NCBI GenBank assembly: GCA_035523875.1
Contig: DATKPY010000035.1
Location: forward strand, 26,022-90,021
Reading direction: 5' to 3'
DNA from: JASHUC01 sp035523875
GTDB lineage: Bacteria > Pseudomonadota > Gammaproteobacteria > Steroidobacterales > Steroidobacteraceae
Length of the DNA: 64,000 nt
Position numbers and translations under genes: made by a program. This document shows positions 8,609 through 17,000 of this stretch, in pieces. Numbering within the stretch: the stretch's first letter is position 1; the number at the start of each line of letters is the position of its first letter. The notes beneath the pieces are model-generated. The model was not told the origin of the DNA, made no database searches, and worked only from the letters and a program-made list of their open reading frames with translations.

Positions 8609-9367
8609 ATGACCATCAAGATCGCGAAGAAGATCGTCAAGTACGAGGTGATGAAGCCGCAGGAGCCGGCGCCGCCGCCCAAGCCGGAGGAGGCGCAGCC
8701 CGCCGTCGCGAGGCCGGCCGCGCCCGCCGCGGAGCCGGATATGGTGCAGGACCGGACCGGACGGCTCGCCAAGGTCATCCGCATGCACGAGAAGGTCGAG
8801 CGCCCGGAGGTGCTCATCGGCTCCACCTACAAGATCAAGACGCCGATCTCCGATCACGCGATGTACGTGACGATCAACGACATCGTGCTCAACGAAGGTA
8901 CCGAGTACGAGCAGCGGCGGCCGTTCGAGATCTTCATCAACTCGAAGAATCTCGATCACTTCCAGTGGATCGTCGCCTTGACGCGCATCATCTCGGCCGT
9001 CTTCCGCAAAGGCGGCGATGTGACGTTTCTCGTCGATGAGTTGAAGGCGGTGTTCGATCCGCGCGGCGGCTACTGGCAGCCGGGCGGCAAGTTCATGCCC
9101 TCGATCATCGCCGAGCTCGGTTACGTGATCGAGCGGCATCTGCAGAGCATCGGACTGATGAGAAAGCGCGAGCTCGACGAGCATCAGCAGAAGCTGGTGG
9201 ACGAGAAGCGCGCGGCCTTCGAGGCGCGGGCGAAACAGGCGGATGCGTTCGCCAAGACCCACTTTCCGGAGGGCGCTCAGCTTTGCGGCAAGTGCAACAC
9301 GGCGGCGGCCATCATGCTCGATGGGTGTATGACCTGCCTCAACTGCGGCGATTCGAAGTGCGGGTAA
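8609..9367 (+). CDS. nrdJb: Class II ribonucleotide reductase accessory subunit NrdJb (TSCPD domain, Cys-rich tail)
   Basis: The 252-residue protein supplies the C-terminal part of the class II reductase. A Pro/Ala-rich N-terminus (residues about 18-45) leads into a TSCPD-like domain, a charged helical stretch, and a C-terminus with CGKC, CMTC, CGDSKC cysteines that would shuttle electrons or bind zinc. Such tails are normally fused to NrdJ; here they are separate, as in the split Pseudomonas enzyme. ATG 8609 has GAGGA 9 bases upstream and lies 37 bases after the nrdJa stop, so the two are co-transcribed. A rho-independent terminator follows at 9475. Confidence 0.88.
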   Translation: MTIKIAKKIVKYEVMKPQEPAPPPKPEEAQPAVARPAAPAAEPDMVQDRTGRLAKVIRMHEKVERPEVLIGSTYKIKTPISDHAMYVTINDIVLNEGTEYEQRRPFEIFINSKNLDHFQWIVALTRIISAVFRKGGDVTFLVDELKAVFDPRGGYWQPGGKFMPSIIAELGYVIERHLQSIGLMRKRELDEHQQKLVDEKRAAFEARAKQADAFAKTHFPEGAQLCGKCNTAAAIMLDGCMTCLNCGDSKCG

Positions 9368-9434
9368 GGGCGCGCACTGCGGGTTTGGAGAGAAGGATCG
9401 AGCGAAGCTGACAGACTTGGGCGCAAGGTACCCC

Positions 9435-9453
9435 TTCCCGTCCCTGACGGGAA
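9435..9453. other. Perfect short hairpin downstream of nrdJb
   Basis: TTCCCGTC and GACGGGAA form an 8-bp perfect stem with a 3-base loop, between the nrdJb stop and its terminator. It may protect the mRNA 3' end or act as an auxiliary pause signal. Confidence 0.4.
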
Positions 9454-9474
9454 CGATCAATGCGCCACCTCGAA

Positions 9475-9502
9475 GGGCAGTCCGTCGCGGCTGCCCTTTT
9501 TT
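9475..9502 (+). terminator. Rho-independent terminator of nrdJa-nrdJb
   Basis: GGGCAG, a 10-base loop and CTGCCC are followed by six T residues. The T-run touches the 3' end of the convergent ABC exporter gene. Confidence 0.85.
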
Positions 9503-11567
9503 ACGCCCGACGCGATCCGGCGCGCGCCATGGCCGCCGCCGCGGCGGCGCGCTCGATCACCGGGCGCCGCCCGCCGGCGCGCGGGCTCTCCTCCTCGACC
9601 GCGGGCGCCACGAACTGGGCGTTGTAGAGCTCGTGGTAGGCGCCCTCGCGGGCTAACAGCTCCTCGTGGGTGCCCTGCTCGACGATGCTGCCGTTGCGCA
9701 TCACGAGAATGAGGTTGGCGTCGCGGATGGTCGAGAGACGGTGGGCAATGACGAAGCTCGTGCGGTTGGAGCGCAGCGCCGCCATGGCGTGCTGCACCAG
9801 TGCCTCCGTGCGGGTGTCGACCGAGCTCGTCGCCTCATCGAGGATGAGCAGCGCCGGATCGGTGAGGAAGGCGCGCGCGATGGTGATGAGCTGCTTCTGG
9901 CCGGCGCTCAAGTTGCTGCTTTCCTCGTCGATGACCGTGTCGTAGCCCTCGGGGAGGCCGCGGACGAAGCGGTCGACGAACGTCGCGCGCGCGGCCGCGA
10001 CCAGCTCCTCGTCGCTCGCCTGAGGGCGGCCGTAGCGAATGTTCTCGCGAATGGTGCCGTTGAAGAGCCAGGTATCCTGCAGCACCATACCGATGCGCGC
10101 GCGCAGCTCGTCGCGGCGCAGCGTCTTCACGTCGACGCCGTCGAGCGTGATGCGGCCGGAATCGAGCTCGTAGAAGCGCATGATCAGATTGACGAGCGTG
10201 GTCTTGCCGGCGCCTGTCGGCCCGACGATGGCGATCGTGTGGCCGGGCTCGGCGACGAGCGACACGTCCTCGATGAGCGGCTTGTCCGCCTCGTAGCGGA
10301 ACGAGACGTGCTCGAACTCCACCCGCCCGCTGACCGCGATCGGGTGCGCGGCCGCGACCGGCTCGGCGGTCTGCTCCGGCGCATCGAGCAGATCGAACAC
10401 CCGTTCCGCGGAGGCGACGCCCGACTGCATGCTGTTCGCCATCGAGGCGATCTGGGTGAGGGGACGGGTGAACTGCCGCGAGTACTGGATGAACGCCTGC
10501 ACATCCCCGAGGCTCATCGACCCGGTCGCAACCCGCAGCCCCCCGATCACGGCGACGAGCACGTAGTTCAGGTTCCCGATGAACATCACCGCCGGCATGA
10601 TGATGCCGGAGACGAACTGGGCGCCGAAGCTCGCCGTATAGAGCTGCTCGTTCTTGGTATCGAAGCTGCGCGCAACCTCGCGGTGGCGTCCGAACACCTT
10701 GACGAGCTCGTGGCCGGTGAAGGCCTCCTCGATCTGGCTGTTGAGATCACCCGTGTGCGCCCACTGCGCGATGAACTGTCCCTGTGAGCGCTTCCCGATC
10801 ACCTTCGTCACATACATCGCAAGTGGAATGGTCACGAGCGCCACCAGGGCGAGGAGCGGCGAGATCACGAACATCATCGCCACCACGCCGATCACGGTGA
10901 GAAGCGAGGTGAGCAGCTGGCTCAGCGTCTGCTGCAGGCTCTGGGAGATGTTGCCGATGTCGTTGGTGACGCGGCTCAAGAGCTCCCCGCGCGGCTGCTG
11001 ATCGAAGTACTTGAGCGGCAGCCGGTTCACCTTGTCCTCCACTTCGGCGCGCAGCCGCAGCACGGTCGCCTGCACCACGTCGTTGAGGAGGTACGCCTGC
11101 GCCCACTGGAAGAAGCTCGAGACCAGATACAGGCCGATGAGCACGAGGAGCAGGCGCCCGAGCGCGGCGAAGTCGATGCCGGCGCCTGGCACGAGATGCA
11201 TCTGAGCGAGGAGCTCGGCGAAATGGCGGTTGCCCGCGGCGCGCGCCGCGGCGACCGCCTGCGCGAGCGTCGTGCCCGCGGCGAGCTGCCGGCCGACGAC
11301 GCCCGAGAAGATCACGTCGGTCGCGCGCCCGATGATGAGCGGGCCGATGACCGCGAGCACGATGCTCGCGACGGCGAGCGCGACCACGCTCAGCACGCGG
11401 AAGCGGTCGGGTCCGAGCAGGCGCAGCAGCCGGCGCGCCGACGGCCAGAAATTGAGCGACTTCTCGGTGGGCCGGCCCACGTTCATCCACGGCGGGCCGC
11501 CGCGAGCGGCGGCCTGGCCGGCCGCAGGCAGGCGCTGCGGCAGTGCGCTCGCGGGACGGTCGCTCAT
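9501..11567 (-). CDS. ABC exporter half-transporter (TM-NBD fusion), second subunit
   Basis: A 688-residue type IV ABC exporter: an N-terminal extension, six membrane helices with an insert of about 50 residues between the first two, then a nucleotide-binding domain with Walker A GPTGAGKTT (near residue 452), signature LSAGQKQ (near 553) and Walker B LLILDEAT. The signature differs from the canonical LSGGQ, as is common in heterodimeric exporters of the LmrCD/MdlAB type. It pairs with the upstream half-transporter; their reading frames overlap by 4 bases (ATGA), and GAGGAGG precedes the start. The open frame extends to 12872, but that is a shadow of the upstream gene. Substrate unknown; multidrug export is likely. 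Confidence 0.9.
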   Translation of the reverse strand: MSDRPASALPQRLPAAGQAAARGGPPWMNVGRPTEKSLNFWPSARRLLRLLGPDRFRVLSVVALAVASIVLAVIGPLIIGRATDVIFSGVVGRQLAAGTTLAQAVAAARAAGNRHFAELLAQMHLVPGAGIDFAALGRLLLVLIGLYLVSSFFQWAQAYLLNDVVQATVLRLRAEVEDKVNRLPLKYFDQQPRGELLSRVTNDIGNISQSLQQTLSQLLTSLLTVIGVVAMMFVISPLLALVALVTIPLAMYVTKVIGKRSQGQFIAQWAHTGDLNSQIEEAFTGHELVKVFGRHREVARSFDTKNEQLYTASFGAQFVSGIIMPAVMFIGNLNYVLVAVIGGLRVATGSMSLGDVQAFIQYSRQFTRPLTQIASMANSMQSGVASAERVFDLLDAPEQTAEPVAAAHPIAVSGRVEFEHVSFRYEADKPLIEDVSLVAEPGHTIAIVGPTGAGKTTLVNLIMRFYELDSGRITLDGVDVKTLRRDELRARIGMVLQDTWLFNGTIRENIRYGRPQASDEELVAAARATFVDRFVRGLPEGYDTVIDEESSNLSAGQKQLITIARAFLTDPALLILDEATSSVDTRTEALVQHAMAALRSNRTSFVIAHRLSTIRDANLILVMRNGSIVEQGTHEELLAREGAYHELYNAQFVAPAVEEESPRAGGRRPVIERAAAAAAMARAGSRRA

Positions 11568-13297
11568 GCAGCCTCCTCGGCGGAGAGTTGCGAGGCGACG
11601 ATCTCGGCGTATGTCGCGCAGCCGCGCAGGAGCTCCGTGTGTCGGCCGAGACCGACGATCGTGCCGCCGTCGAGCACCATGATCTGATCGGCGTCCCTGA
11701 CCGTGGAGATGCGCTGCTCGACCATGATGACGGCGGCGCCGCGGGTGACCGGACGCAGCGCCGCGCGCAGCCGCGCATCGGTTCCGAGATCGAGCGCGGA
11801 GAACGACTCGTCGAACAGATAGATCTCCGGCTCGCGCACGAGCGCGCGGGCGATGGCGAGGCGCTGGCGCTGGCCGCCGGAGACGTTCGTGCCGCCCTGT
11901 GCGATCGGGGCGGCGAGCTTCGCCGGCATGGCATCGACGAAGTCGCGCGCCTGCGCGATCTCGAGCGCGCGCCAGAGCTCCTGGTCGCTCGCCTCGGGAT
12001 TGCCGTAGCGCAGATTCGTCGCGATCGTCCCCGAGAACAGGTAGGGCCGCTGCGGCACGAGCCCGATGCGGGTCCAGAGCAGATCCGGATCGAGCTCGCG
12101 CACGTCGACCCCGTCGACCAGGACCTTCCCCTGCGTCGCATCGAACAGCCGCGGGATGAGCGACAGGAGCGTGGTCTTGCCCGCGCCGGTGCTGCCGACG
12201 ACGGCGAGCGTTTGCCCGGCGGCGACGCGGACGGAGATCTCCCTCAGCACCGGATCGGCGGCACCCGGGTACTGAAAGCGCACGCCGCGAAACTCCACTT
12301 CGGCGTGCGCGCTCACGCTGCGCACCGGATGCGCCGGCGGCACGACGGAGGACTCGGTATCGAGCACCTCGGCGATGCGGTCCGCACACACCGCCGCGCG
12401 CGGGATCATCATCAGCATGAACGTCGCCATCATCACCGACATGAGAATCTGGGTGAGGTACACGAGGTACGCGGTGAGCGCGCCGATCTGCATCCTTCCC
12501 GCATCGATGCGCAGCGCGCCGAACCACATCACGGCGGCGATCGAGACGTTGAGGATCAGGATCACCGTCGGGAAGATGAGCGCCATCAGCCTCCCCACCT
12601 GAAGGCCGGTGTCGGTGAGCTCCGCGTTCGCGACCCCGAAGCGCCGCGCCTCCACCGACTCGCGCACGAACGCGCGCACCACCCGGATGCCGGCGATCTG
12701 CTCGCGCAGAATCCGGTTGACCGCATCGATCCGCGTCTGCATCAGACGAAACTGCGGCACCATGCGCTGGATGAGGAGGCCGACCGAGAGCGCGAGCAGC
12801 GGTACGCTCACGCCCATCAGCCACGAGAGGCCGGGGTCCTCGTGCACTGCCATGATGATGCCGCCGATGCACATGATCGGCGCCGTGATCATCATGGTGC
12901 AGGTCATCGCGACGAGCAGCTGCACCTGCTGCACGTCGTTGGTGTTACGCGTGATGAGCGAAGGTGCGCCGAAGCGCGCCACCTCGCGCCCGGAGAACTC
13001 GCTCACCCGGCGGAAGATCGCGGCGCGCAGGTCGCGCCCGAAGCCCATCGCGGTGCGCGATCCGTAGTAGGTCGCGGCGACCGAGCAGGCGATCTGCGCG
13101 AGGCTGATGACGAGCATCCAGCCGCCCATCGTCACGATGTAACCGGTATCGCCCTTGGCGATGCCGTAATCGATGATGTCGGCGTTGAGGTTCGGCAGGT
13201 AGAGCGTTGCGATCGTCCCGAGCAGCTGCAGGACAATCACCGCGAGGAGCGCGCGCGAGTAGGGGCGTAGATGCTTTCTCAGCAAGCCGATCAGCAT
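11564..13297 (-). CDS. ABC exporter half-transporter (TM-NBD fusion), first subunit
   Basis: A 577-residue half-transporter with six N-terminal membrane helices, then Walker A GSTGAGKTT (near 369), signature VSGGQRQR (near 469) and Walker B IYLFDES. Together with the downstream subunit it should form a heterodimeric exporter in the inner membrane. ATG at 13297 overlaps the tetR stop by 7 bases, so expression is translationally coupled and under the TetR operator upstream. The frame extends to 13963 only as a shadow of tetR. The substrate cannot be told from sequence; TetR control suggests a xenobiotic or toxic metabolite. Confidence 0.9.
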   Translation of the reverse strand: MLIGLLRKHLRPYSRALLAVIVLQLLGTIATLYLPNLNADIIDYGIAKGDTGYIVTMGGWMLVISLAQIACSVAATYYGSRTAMGFGRDLRAAIFRRVSEFSGREVARFGAPSLITRNTNDVQQVQLLVAMTCTMMITAPIMCIGGIIMAVHEDPGLSWLMGVSVPLLALSVGLLIQRMVPQFRLMQTRIDAVNRILREQIAGIRVVRAFVRESVEARRFGVANAELTDTGLQVGRLMALIFPTVILILNVSIAAVMWFGALRIDAGRMQIGALTAYLVYLTQILMSVMMATFMLMMIPRAAVCADRIAEVLDTESSVVPPAHPVRSVSAHAEVEFRGVRFQYPGAADPVLREISVRVAAGQTLAVVGSTGAGKTTLLSLIPRLFDATQGKVLVDGVDVRELDPDLLWTRIGLVPQRPYLFSGTIATNLRYGNPEASDQELWRALEIAQARDFVDAMPAKLAAPIAQGGTNVSGGQRQRLAIARALVREPEIYLFDESFSALDLGTDARLRAALRPVTRGAAVIMVEQRISTVRDADQIMVLDGGTIVGLGRHTELLRGCATYAEIVASQLSAEEAA

Positions 13298-13920
13298 GGG
13301 GATCGTCCCTTGGAGCCGGAGGGCTCGCGAGTGCGGATGCCATCGAGGATCACGCCGACGATCTCCTCGGGAGCGAGCGGCCGGCCCTCGGCGATGCCGG
13401 GGTGCGAGCCGGAGAAAAGGAGCATCCGCACGAGCCGTGCGGCCTCCACGGGGCTCACGCGCAGCGTCCTGCGGTCCGGCTCGATGAGCCGCGCGATCGT
13501 CTGGCCGATCGCGCTCGAGGGACGCGCGCGCCGTGCGAGTCTCGGATCCCCGGGCCGCAGACGCTGCGACGCCATCATCAGATGGATGACCGTGGTGAGC
13601 CACGGCTGCACGATGCGCACGATCGCCGTGAGCCGCTCGCGGAGCGGCGCGCGACGGTCGATGTGCTCGAGCGCAGCGACAATCGGCGCCGGGTCGAACG
13701 CGGCGCTCACCGCCGCCTGGATGAGGCTCTCCTTGTCGGGGAAGGCACGAAAGATCGTCCCCTCGGCGACCCCGGCGGCCGCGGCGATCTCGCGGGTGCT
13801 CACATCGAGGCCGCGCGCACGGACGAGCGGCAGCGTCGCGCGCACGAGCGCGGCCCGCCGCGCCTCCGGCGAGAGTGGCCGCGCGCGCCGGCCGGAGGTG
13901 GCTGTGGGTGTATCGAGCAT
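13291..13920 (-). CDS. TetR-family transcriptional regulator of the ABC exporter
   Basis: A 209-residue regulator. The N-terminal helix-turn-helix is typical: STREIAAAAGVAEGTIF with a following FPDKESL. The C-terminal ligand domain is divergent, as usual. ATG 13920 (MLDTPT) is chosen; the longer frame from 13959 would begin inside the operator palindrome. The gene leads the operon with both exporter subunits and is preceded by a 24-bp inverted repeat, so it most likely represses its own operon and releases it when the exporter's substrate is bound. Confidence 0.88.
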   Translation of the reverse strand: MLDTPTATSGRRARPLSPEARRAALVRATLPLVRARGLDVSTREIAAAAGVAEGTIFRAFPDKESLIQAAVSAAFDPAPIVAALEHIDRRAPLRERLTAIVRIVQPWLTTVIHLMMASQRLRPGDPRLARRARPSSAIGQTIARLIEPDRRTLRVSPVEAARLVRMLLFSGSHPGIAEGRPLAPEEIVGVILDGIRTREPSGSKGRSPC

Positions 13921-13941
13921 GAACGGCCCAGAGCCTATCAC

Positions 13942-13965
13942 AAATGAGTGAGGACTCACTCATTT
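13942..13965. promoter_or_regulatory. TetR operator palindrome
   Basis: AAATGAGTGAG and CTCACTCATTT flank a 2-base centre: a perfect 11-bp inverted repeat, 22 bases upstream of the tetR start. The GAGTGAG half-site resembles operators of known TetR repressors of efflux genes. It is the best candidate for autoregulation. Confidence 0.8.
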
Positions 13966-14032
13966 GCGCGACCGGCCGACCGCACGGTCGAGGGGCGCGG
14001 TGCGCGCGGAACCGCGGCGCTGCGCCCGGCTC

Positions 14033-14058
14033 AAAAAAAACCCCGCTTGCGCGGGGTT
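14033..14058 (-). terminator. Rho-independent terminator, minus strand
   Basis: Read on the minus strand, CCCCGC, GCAA and GCGGGG form a compact hairpin followed by a run of eight T. On the plus strand the hairpin is followed only by TTAT, so the minus strand is intended. It lies upstream of the tetR operon and ends no visible protein gene. Confidence 0.8.
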
Positions 14059-14223
14059 ATCGGTCGCTTGCTTGCTGTGGAGGAGTGTCTTCTCGTTCTT
14101 GTCCGGTGTCGATCCTCGGCCCGTGCGAGCGTCGCGCCGGGGATCGCGAAATCGGGATGCGTCGTTTTGTCCTGCTTGGGTTCTTCCGGGCCCCATCGTC
14201 CGGGGTCGCTGAAGGAGGAAGCA

Positions 14224-14262
14224 ATGCGCGTGCCAAGTCGCCTCCCGCGCCCGTGGATCTGA
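14224..14262 (+). CDS. Possible 12-residue leader peptide
   Basis: ATG with AAGGAGG five bases upstream opens a frame MRVPSRLPRPWI and stops. The ribosome binding site is close to ideal, better than that of most genes here. It lies 220 bases before mltD and antisense to the candidate small RNA. It may be a leader peptide or chance; the site is also the complement of the CU-rich motif of that RNA. Confidence 0.25.
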   Translation: MRVPSRLPRPWI

Positions 14263-14480
14263 CATGTTGTATCTGAGACGCAGTTCAACTGTGACGAGAT
14301 CCGCCTTATGCGAGCTTTATGTACCGCCGCGCGGGTGCGGCAGGTACGCACGCCCGAGCGCTCGGCGATCCAAGTGTCAAGACCACCGACGGATTCACGC
14401 GCCGCGCTGAGCGCGCGGATGGGATGCAATTGCTCAAGCTGTTGAATATGCTTTCGATTCGCGGTTCACGAGAGGTGTAA

Positions 14481-16988
14481 ATGGAGCCGACACCGTCAGG
14501 TAGGCGCTCTCCGGCGTGGAAGCGAGGCGGCTCGACGCCGCGGCTGCTCGCGCTGCTGCTCGCCACCTGTGCGCTTGCGCTGCCCTGGACGCGTGCGGCG
14601 CGCGCCGCGGACGAGCTGTTTCCGCGACCGGCGCAGCTCGAGCGCGACGTGGATTTCTGGGTCCGCGTATACACCGAGATCGATACCAACTCCGGCTTCG
14701 TGCACGACGAGAACAACCTCGCGGTCGTCTACGACACGGTGCACTTCGCCCCGCACACCAGCGCGCGCGAGCGCGAGCGGATCGTCGATGCGGCGCGCGA
14801 CCGCTATGCCGCGGCGCTGCGACGGATCGCGACCTCGAGCGGAGCGCTCTCTCCCGAGGACGCGCGCATCCGCGCCCTGTGGGGCGATGAGGCCACGCCG
14901 GCGCAGCTTCTCGATGCGACCCAACACATTCGCTTCCAGCTCGGTCAATCCGATCGGTTCCGCGATGGCCTCATCCGCTCCGGGCGCTGGGAGGACCATA
15001 TCGCGAGGACCCTCGCGCGGCTCGGCCTGCCCCCCGAGCTCGCGGTGCTGCCGTACGTCGAGTCCTCGTTCAATCCGGCGGCGCGCTCGAAGGTCGGCGC
15101 GGCCGGACTGTGGCAGTTCATGCGCTCGACCGGCCGGCGCTACATGCGCATCGATTCGACCGTCGACGATCGGCTCGATCCGTTTCGCTCCACCGAGGCC
15201 GCGGCGCAGCTGCTTTCCTACAACTACCGGCTGCTCGGCACCTGGCCGCTCGCTCTCACCGCGTACAACCACGGCGCCGCCGGCATGCGGCGCGCCGTCG
15301 AGACGCTCGGCACCGACGACATCGTGACGATCGTGCGCGATTACAAGACACCCTCGTTCGGCTTCGCCTCGCGCAACTTCTACGTCTCGTTCCTCGCGGC
15401 CCTGCAGGTCGACCGGGATCCCGAGAAGTACTTCGGCGACCTCGACCGGGAACCGAAGGTGCGCTTTCAGGAGGTCGCGCTACCGGAGCGCGCCTCGGTG
15501 GCCTCGCTCGAGCGGGCGCTCGACGTGGGTGAGCAGGCGCTTCGGGACCTGAACCCGGCGCTGCGTCCGGCGTGCTGGAGCGGCCGACGGCCGGTGCCGA
15601 AGGGCTACCGCCTGCGGTTGCCGATGGGAGATACCGAGTGGACCGCATCGCTCCTCGCCGAGCGGCTCGGGACGCCGAGCGCGCTGCCGGCGAGCGAGAC
15701 TGACTACACACGACATCGCATCCTGCCGGGCGAGACGCTTGCGAGCCTCGCCGACCAGTACGGCGTGACCGTGCTCACGCTCGCGCGCCTGAACCGCATG
15801 CGTCCCCGCGCGCGTCTGCATGCTGGCCGCTACATCCGAATACCGGGTGCGGCCCCGAGCGCCTTGGCGCTCGCCGCGAGCGCGAATGCAGCGGCTCCCA
15901 CGCAGGCCGGCCGCGGGGCAGAAGCGTCCGGCAGGTCACTGCGCGCCAGTGTGGTGCTCGTGGCCGCGAATCCGCCCACCACGCTCGGCGCGCCCGGTGT
16001 CCCAGGTGCGCCCGGTGTGCCGGGTACGCCCGGCGTGCCCGGTGCGCCTGCCGCGCCTGCCGCGCCCGGGGCGCCCGCCCCACCGGGTGTGTCTGGGGCG
16101 CCGGCCGCGAGCACGCCGTACGGCGCCGGCGGCGGCGCTGCCGGCGGCGTTTACGTGGTGAGCCCCGGCGAGTCGCTCACGGACATCGCTGCGAAGGTCG
16201 GGGTGCCCGAGTCGCGGCTGCTCGCGCTCAATCACATGCCGGATCCGAACTTCATCTTCGAGGGAGAGCGGCTGGAGCTCGCCCCGATCGGCGCCATGGC
16301 GGGGGCGGGTGCCAGCGTGTTCGGCGACGATACGCTCGCGGGGAGTGGACTCACGCCGCCGAACGCGACGCTTGCCGCGGCCGGCGGGATTTCCCCGGAG
16401 CGGGCGGAGATCGAGAGCGAAGAAGACGCCGCGGCGCTCGCATCGGCGCGCGCGCCTGCGGCGCGCGGGGAGATCGTCTCCGAGGCTGAGGAGGATGCGC
16501 TCGGGCCGGCGCTCGGACCCGCCTCGCTCGTGAGCACCGCAACGGCGGACCCCATCGACTACTCGGTCGGGAGGAACGACACGATCGTCGTTGCCGCGGC
16601 CGAGACGCTCGGTCACTACGCCGACTGGCTCGACGTCCCGGCCTCGCGGTTGCGCGCGCTCAACCACATGCGCCATGGCCGCCCGGTGATCATCGGGCGG
16701 CGGATCAAGCTCGACTTCAAGCGCGTCTCGGCGGATGCGTTCGAGACGAAGCGCCGCGAGTATCACCGCCTGCTCGAGGCGGGCTATTTCGCCGCACATC
16801 GCATCACCGGCACCGAGATCCACGTGGTGCGCCGCGGGGACTCGCTGTGGACGGTGACCCAGCGCTACCAGCATCTGCCGATCTGGCTGCTGCAGCAGTA
16901 CAACCCCGACCTCGACTTCAGCGACATGCGCCCGGGTACGCAGATCGTCGTGCCGCGCATCGAGGACGCGGCGAGCGCGGGGAGCTGA
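14481..16988 (+). CDS. mltD: Membrane-bound lytic murein transglycosylase D with four LysM-type repeats
   Basis: Cleaves peptidoglycan glycan strands in the periplasm with 1,6-anhydro ring formation. The 835-residue protein starts with a signal peptide (hydrophobic stretch about residues 22-42). A lytic transglycosylase domain follows, with catalytic Glu194 in LPYVESSFNP, then AGLWQFM and the ALTAYNHG motif. Four LysM-like peptidoglycan-binding repeats follow, near residues 410-455, 555-600, 693-740 and 778-830. E. coli MltD has about 450 residues and two LysM repeats, so this one is long. Between repeats 1 and 2 lies a collagen-like G-x-P linker. ATG 14481 has GAGAGG 5-10 bases upstream. Confidence 0.92.
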   Translation: MEPTPSGRRSPAWKRGGSTPRLLALLLATCALALPWTRAARAADELFPRPAQLERDVDFWVRVYTEIDTNSGFVHDENNLAVVYDTVHFAPHTSARERERIVDAARDRYAAALRRIATSSGALSPEDARIRALWGDEATPAQLLDATQHIRFQLGQSDRFRDGLIRSGRWEDHIARTLARLGLPPELAVLPYVESSFNPAARSKVGAAGLWQFMRSTGRRYMRIDSTVDDRLDPFRSTEAAAQLLSYNYRLLGTWPLALTAYNHGAAGMRRAVETLGTDDIVTIVRDYKTPSFGFASRNFYVSFLAALQVDRDPEKYFGDLDREPKVRFQEVALPERASVASLERALDVGEQALRDLNPALRPACWSGRRPVPKGYRLRLPMGDTEWTASLLAERLGTPSALPASETDYTRHRILPGETLASLADQYGVTVLTLARLNRMRPRARLHAGRYIRIPGAAPSALALAASANAAAPTQAGRGAEASGRSLRASVVLVAANPPTTLGAPGVPGAPGVPGTPGVPGAPAAPAAPGAPAPPGVSGAPAASTPYGAGGGAAGGVYVVSPGESLTDIAAKVGVPESRLLALNHMPDPNFIFEGERLELAPIGAMAGAGASVFGDDTLAGSGLTPPNATLAAAGGISPERAEIESEEDAAALASARAPAARGEIVSEAEEDALGPALGPASLVSTATADPIDYSVGRNDTIVVAAAETLGHYADWLDVPASRLRALNHMRHGRPVIIGRRIKLDFKRVSADAFETKRREYHRLLEAGYFAAHRITGTEIHVVRRGDSLWTVTQRYQHLPIWLLQQYNPDLDFSDMRPGTQIVVPRIEDAASAGS
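15987..16106 (+). repeat. Collagen-like G-x-P tandem repeat within mltD
   Basis: From residue 503 the protein reads as consecutive GAP, GVP and GTP triplets (about seven perfect ones) and then Ala/Pro-rich degenerate copies. The DNA repeats in 9- and 18-base units built on GGTGCGCCC and GGTGTGCCG, so copy number may vary between strains by slippage. Confidence 0.85.
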
Positions 16989-17000
16989 GCGCCGTCGCGC

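Larger units (their letters stand above)
14033..14290 (-). ncRNA. Candidate small RNA upstream of the orphan terminator
   Basis: The orphan terminator implies a minus-strand transcript, and no plausible coding frame lies above it. Its predicted RNA has several GGA motifs, at least one in a hairpin loop (CCCC-GGACGAT-GGGG), and two CU-rich stretches (UCCUCC type). GGA-in-loop arrays are typical of CsrA/RsmA-binding RNAs; CU-rich loops are typical of RNAs that pair with ribosome binding sites. The 5' end is arbitrary because no good promoter was found. It did not match 6S, 4.5S, RNase P or tmRNA on inspection. Confidence 0.3.
13966..14480. other. Gene-poor interval between tetR and mltD
   Basis: About 515 bases without a recognisable protein gene. 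It contains a strong minus-strand terminator near 14033-14058 with no protein gene upstream to end, a candidate minus-strand small RNA, and on the plus strand a 12-codon frame behind an excellent ribosome binding site. The mltD ribosome binding site GAGAGG is at its right end. Confidence 0.5.

Noticed and set aside
12000..12872. Upstream extension of the second ABC exporter frame
   Set aside because: The extra residues are a frame-shifted image of the first exporter subunit. ATG 11567 with GAGGAGG and ATGA coupling is the true start.
14033..14290. 6S RNA, 4.5S RNA, RNase P or tmRNA in the gap before mltD
   Set aside because: Key conserved elements (4.5S GGTCAGGTCCGG core, RNase P and tmRNA ends) were not found.
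15830..16114. Collagen-like frame on the minus strand opposite mltD
   Set aside because: The GGC/GCC-rich repeat reads as Gly/Pro/Ala on both strands; only the plus strand is within a full gene.
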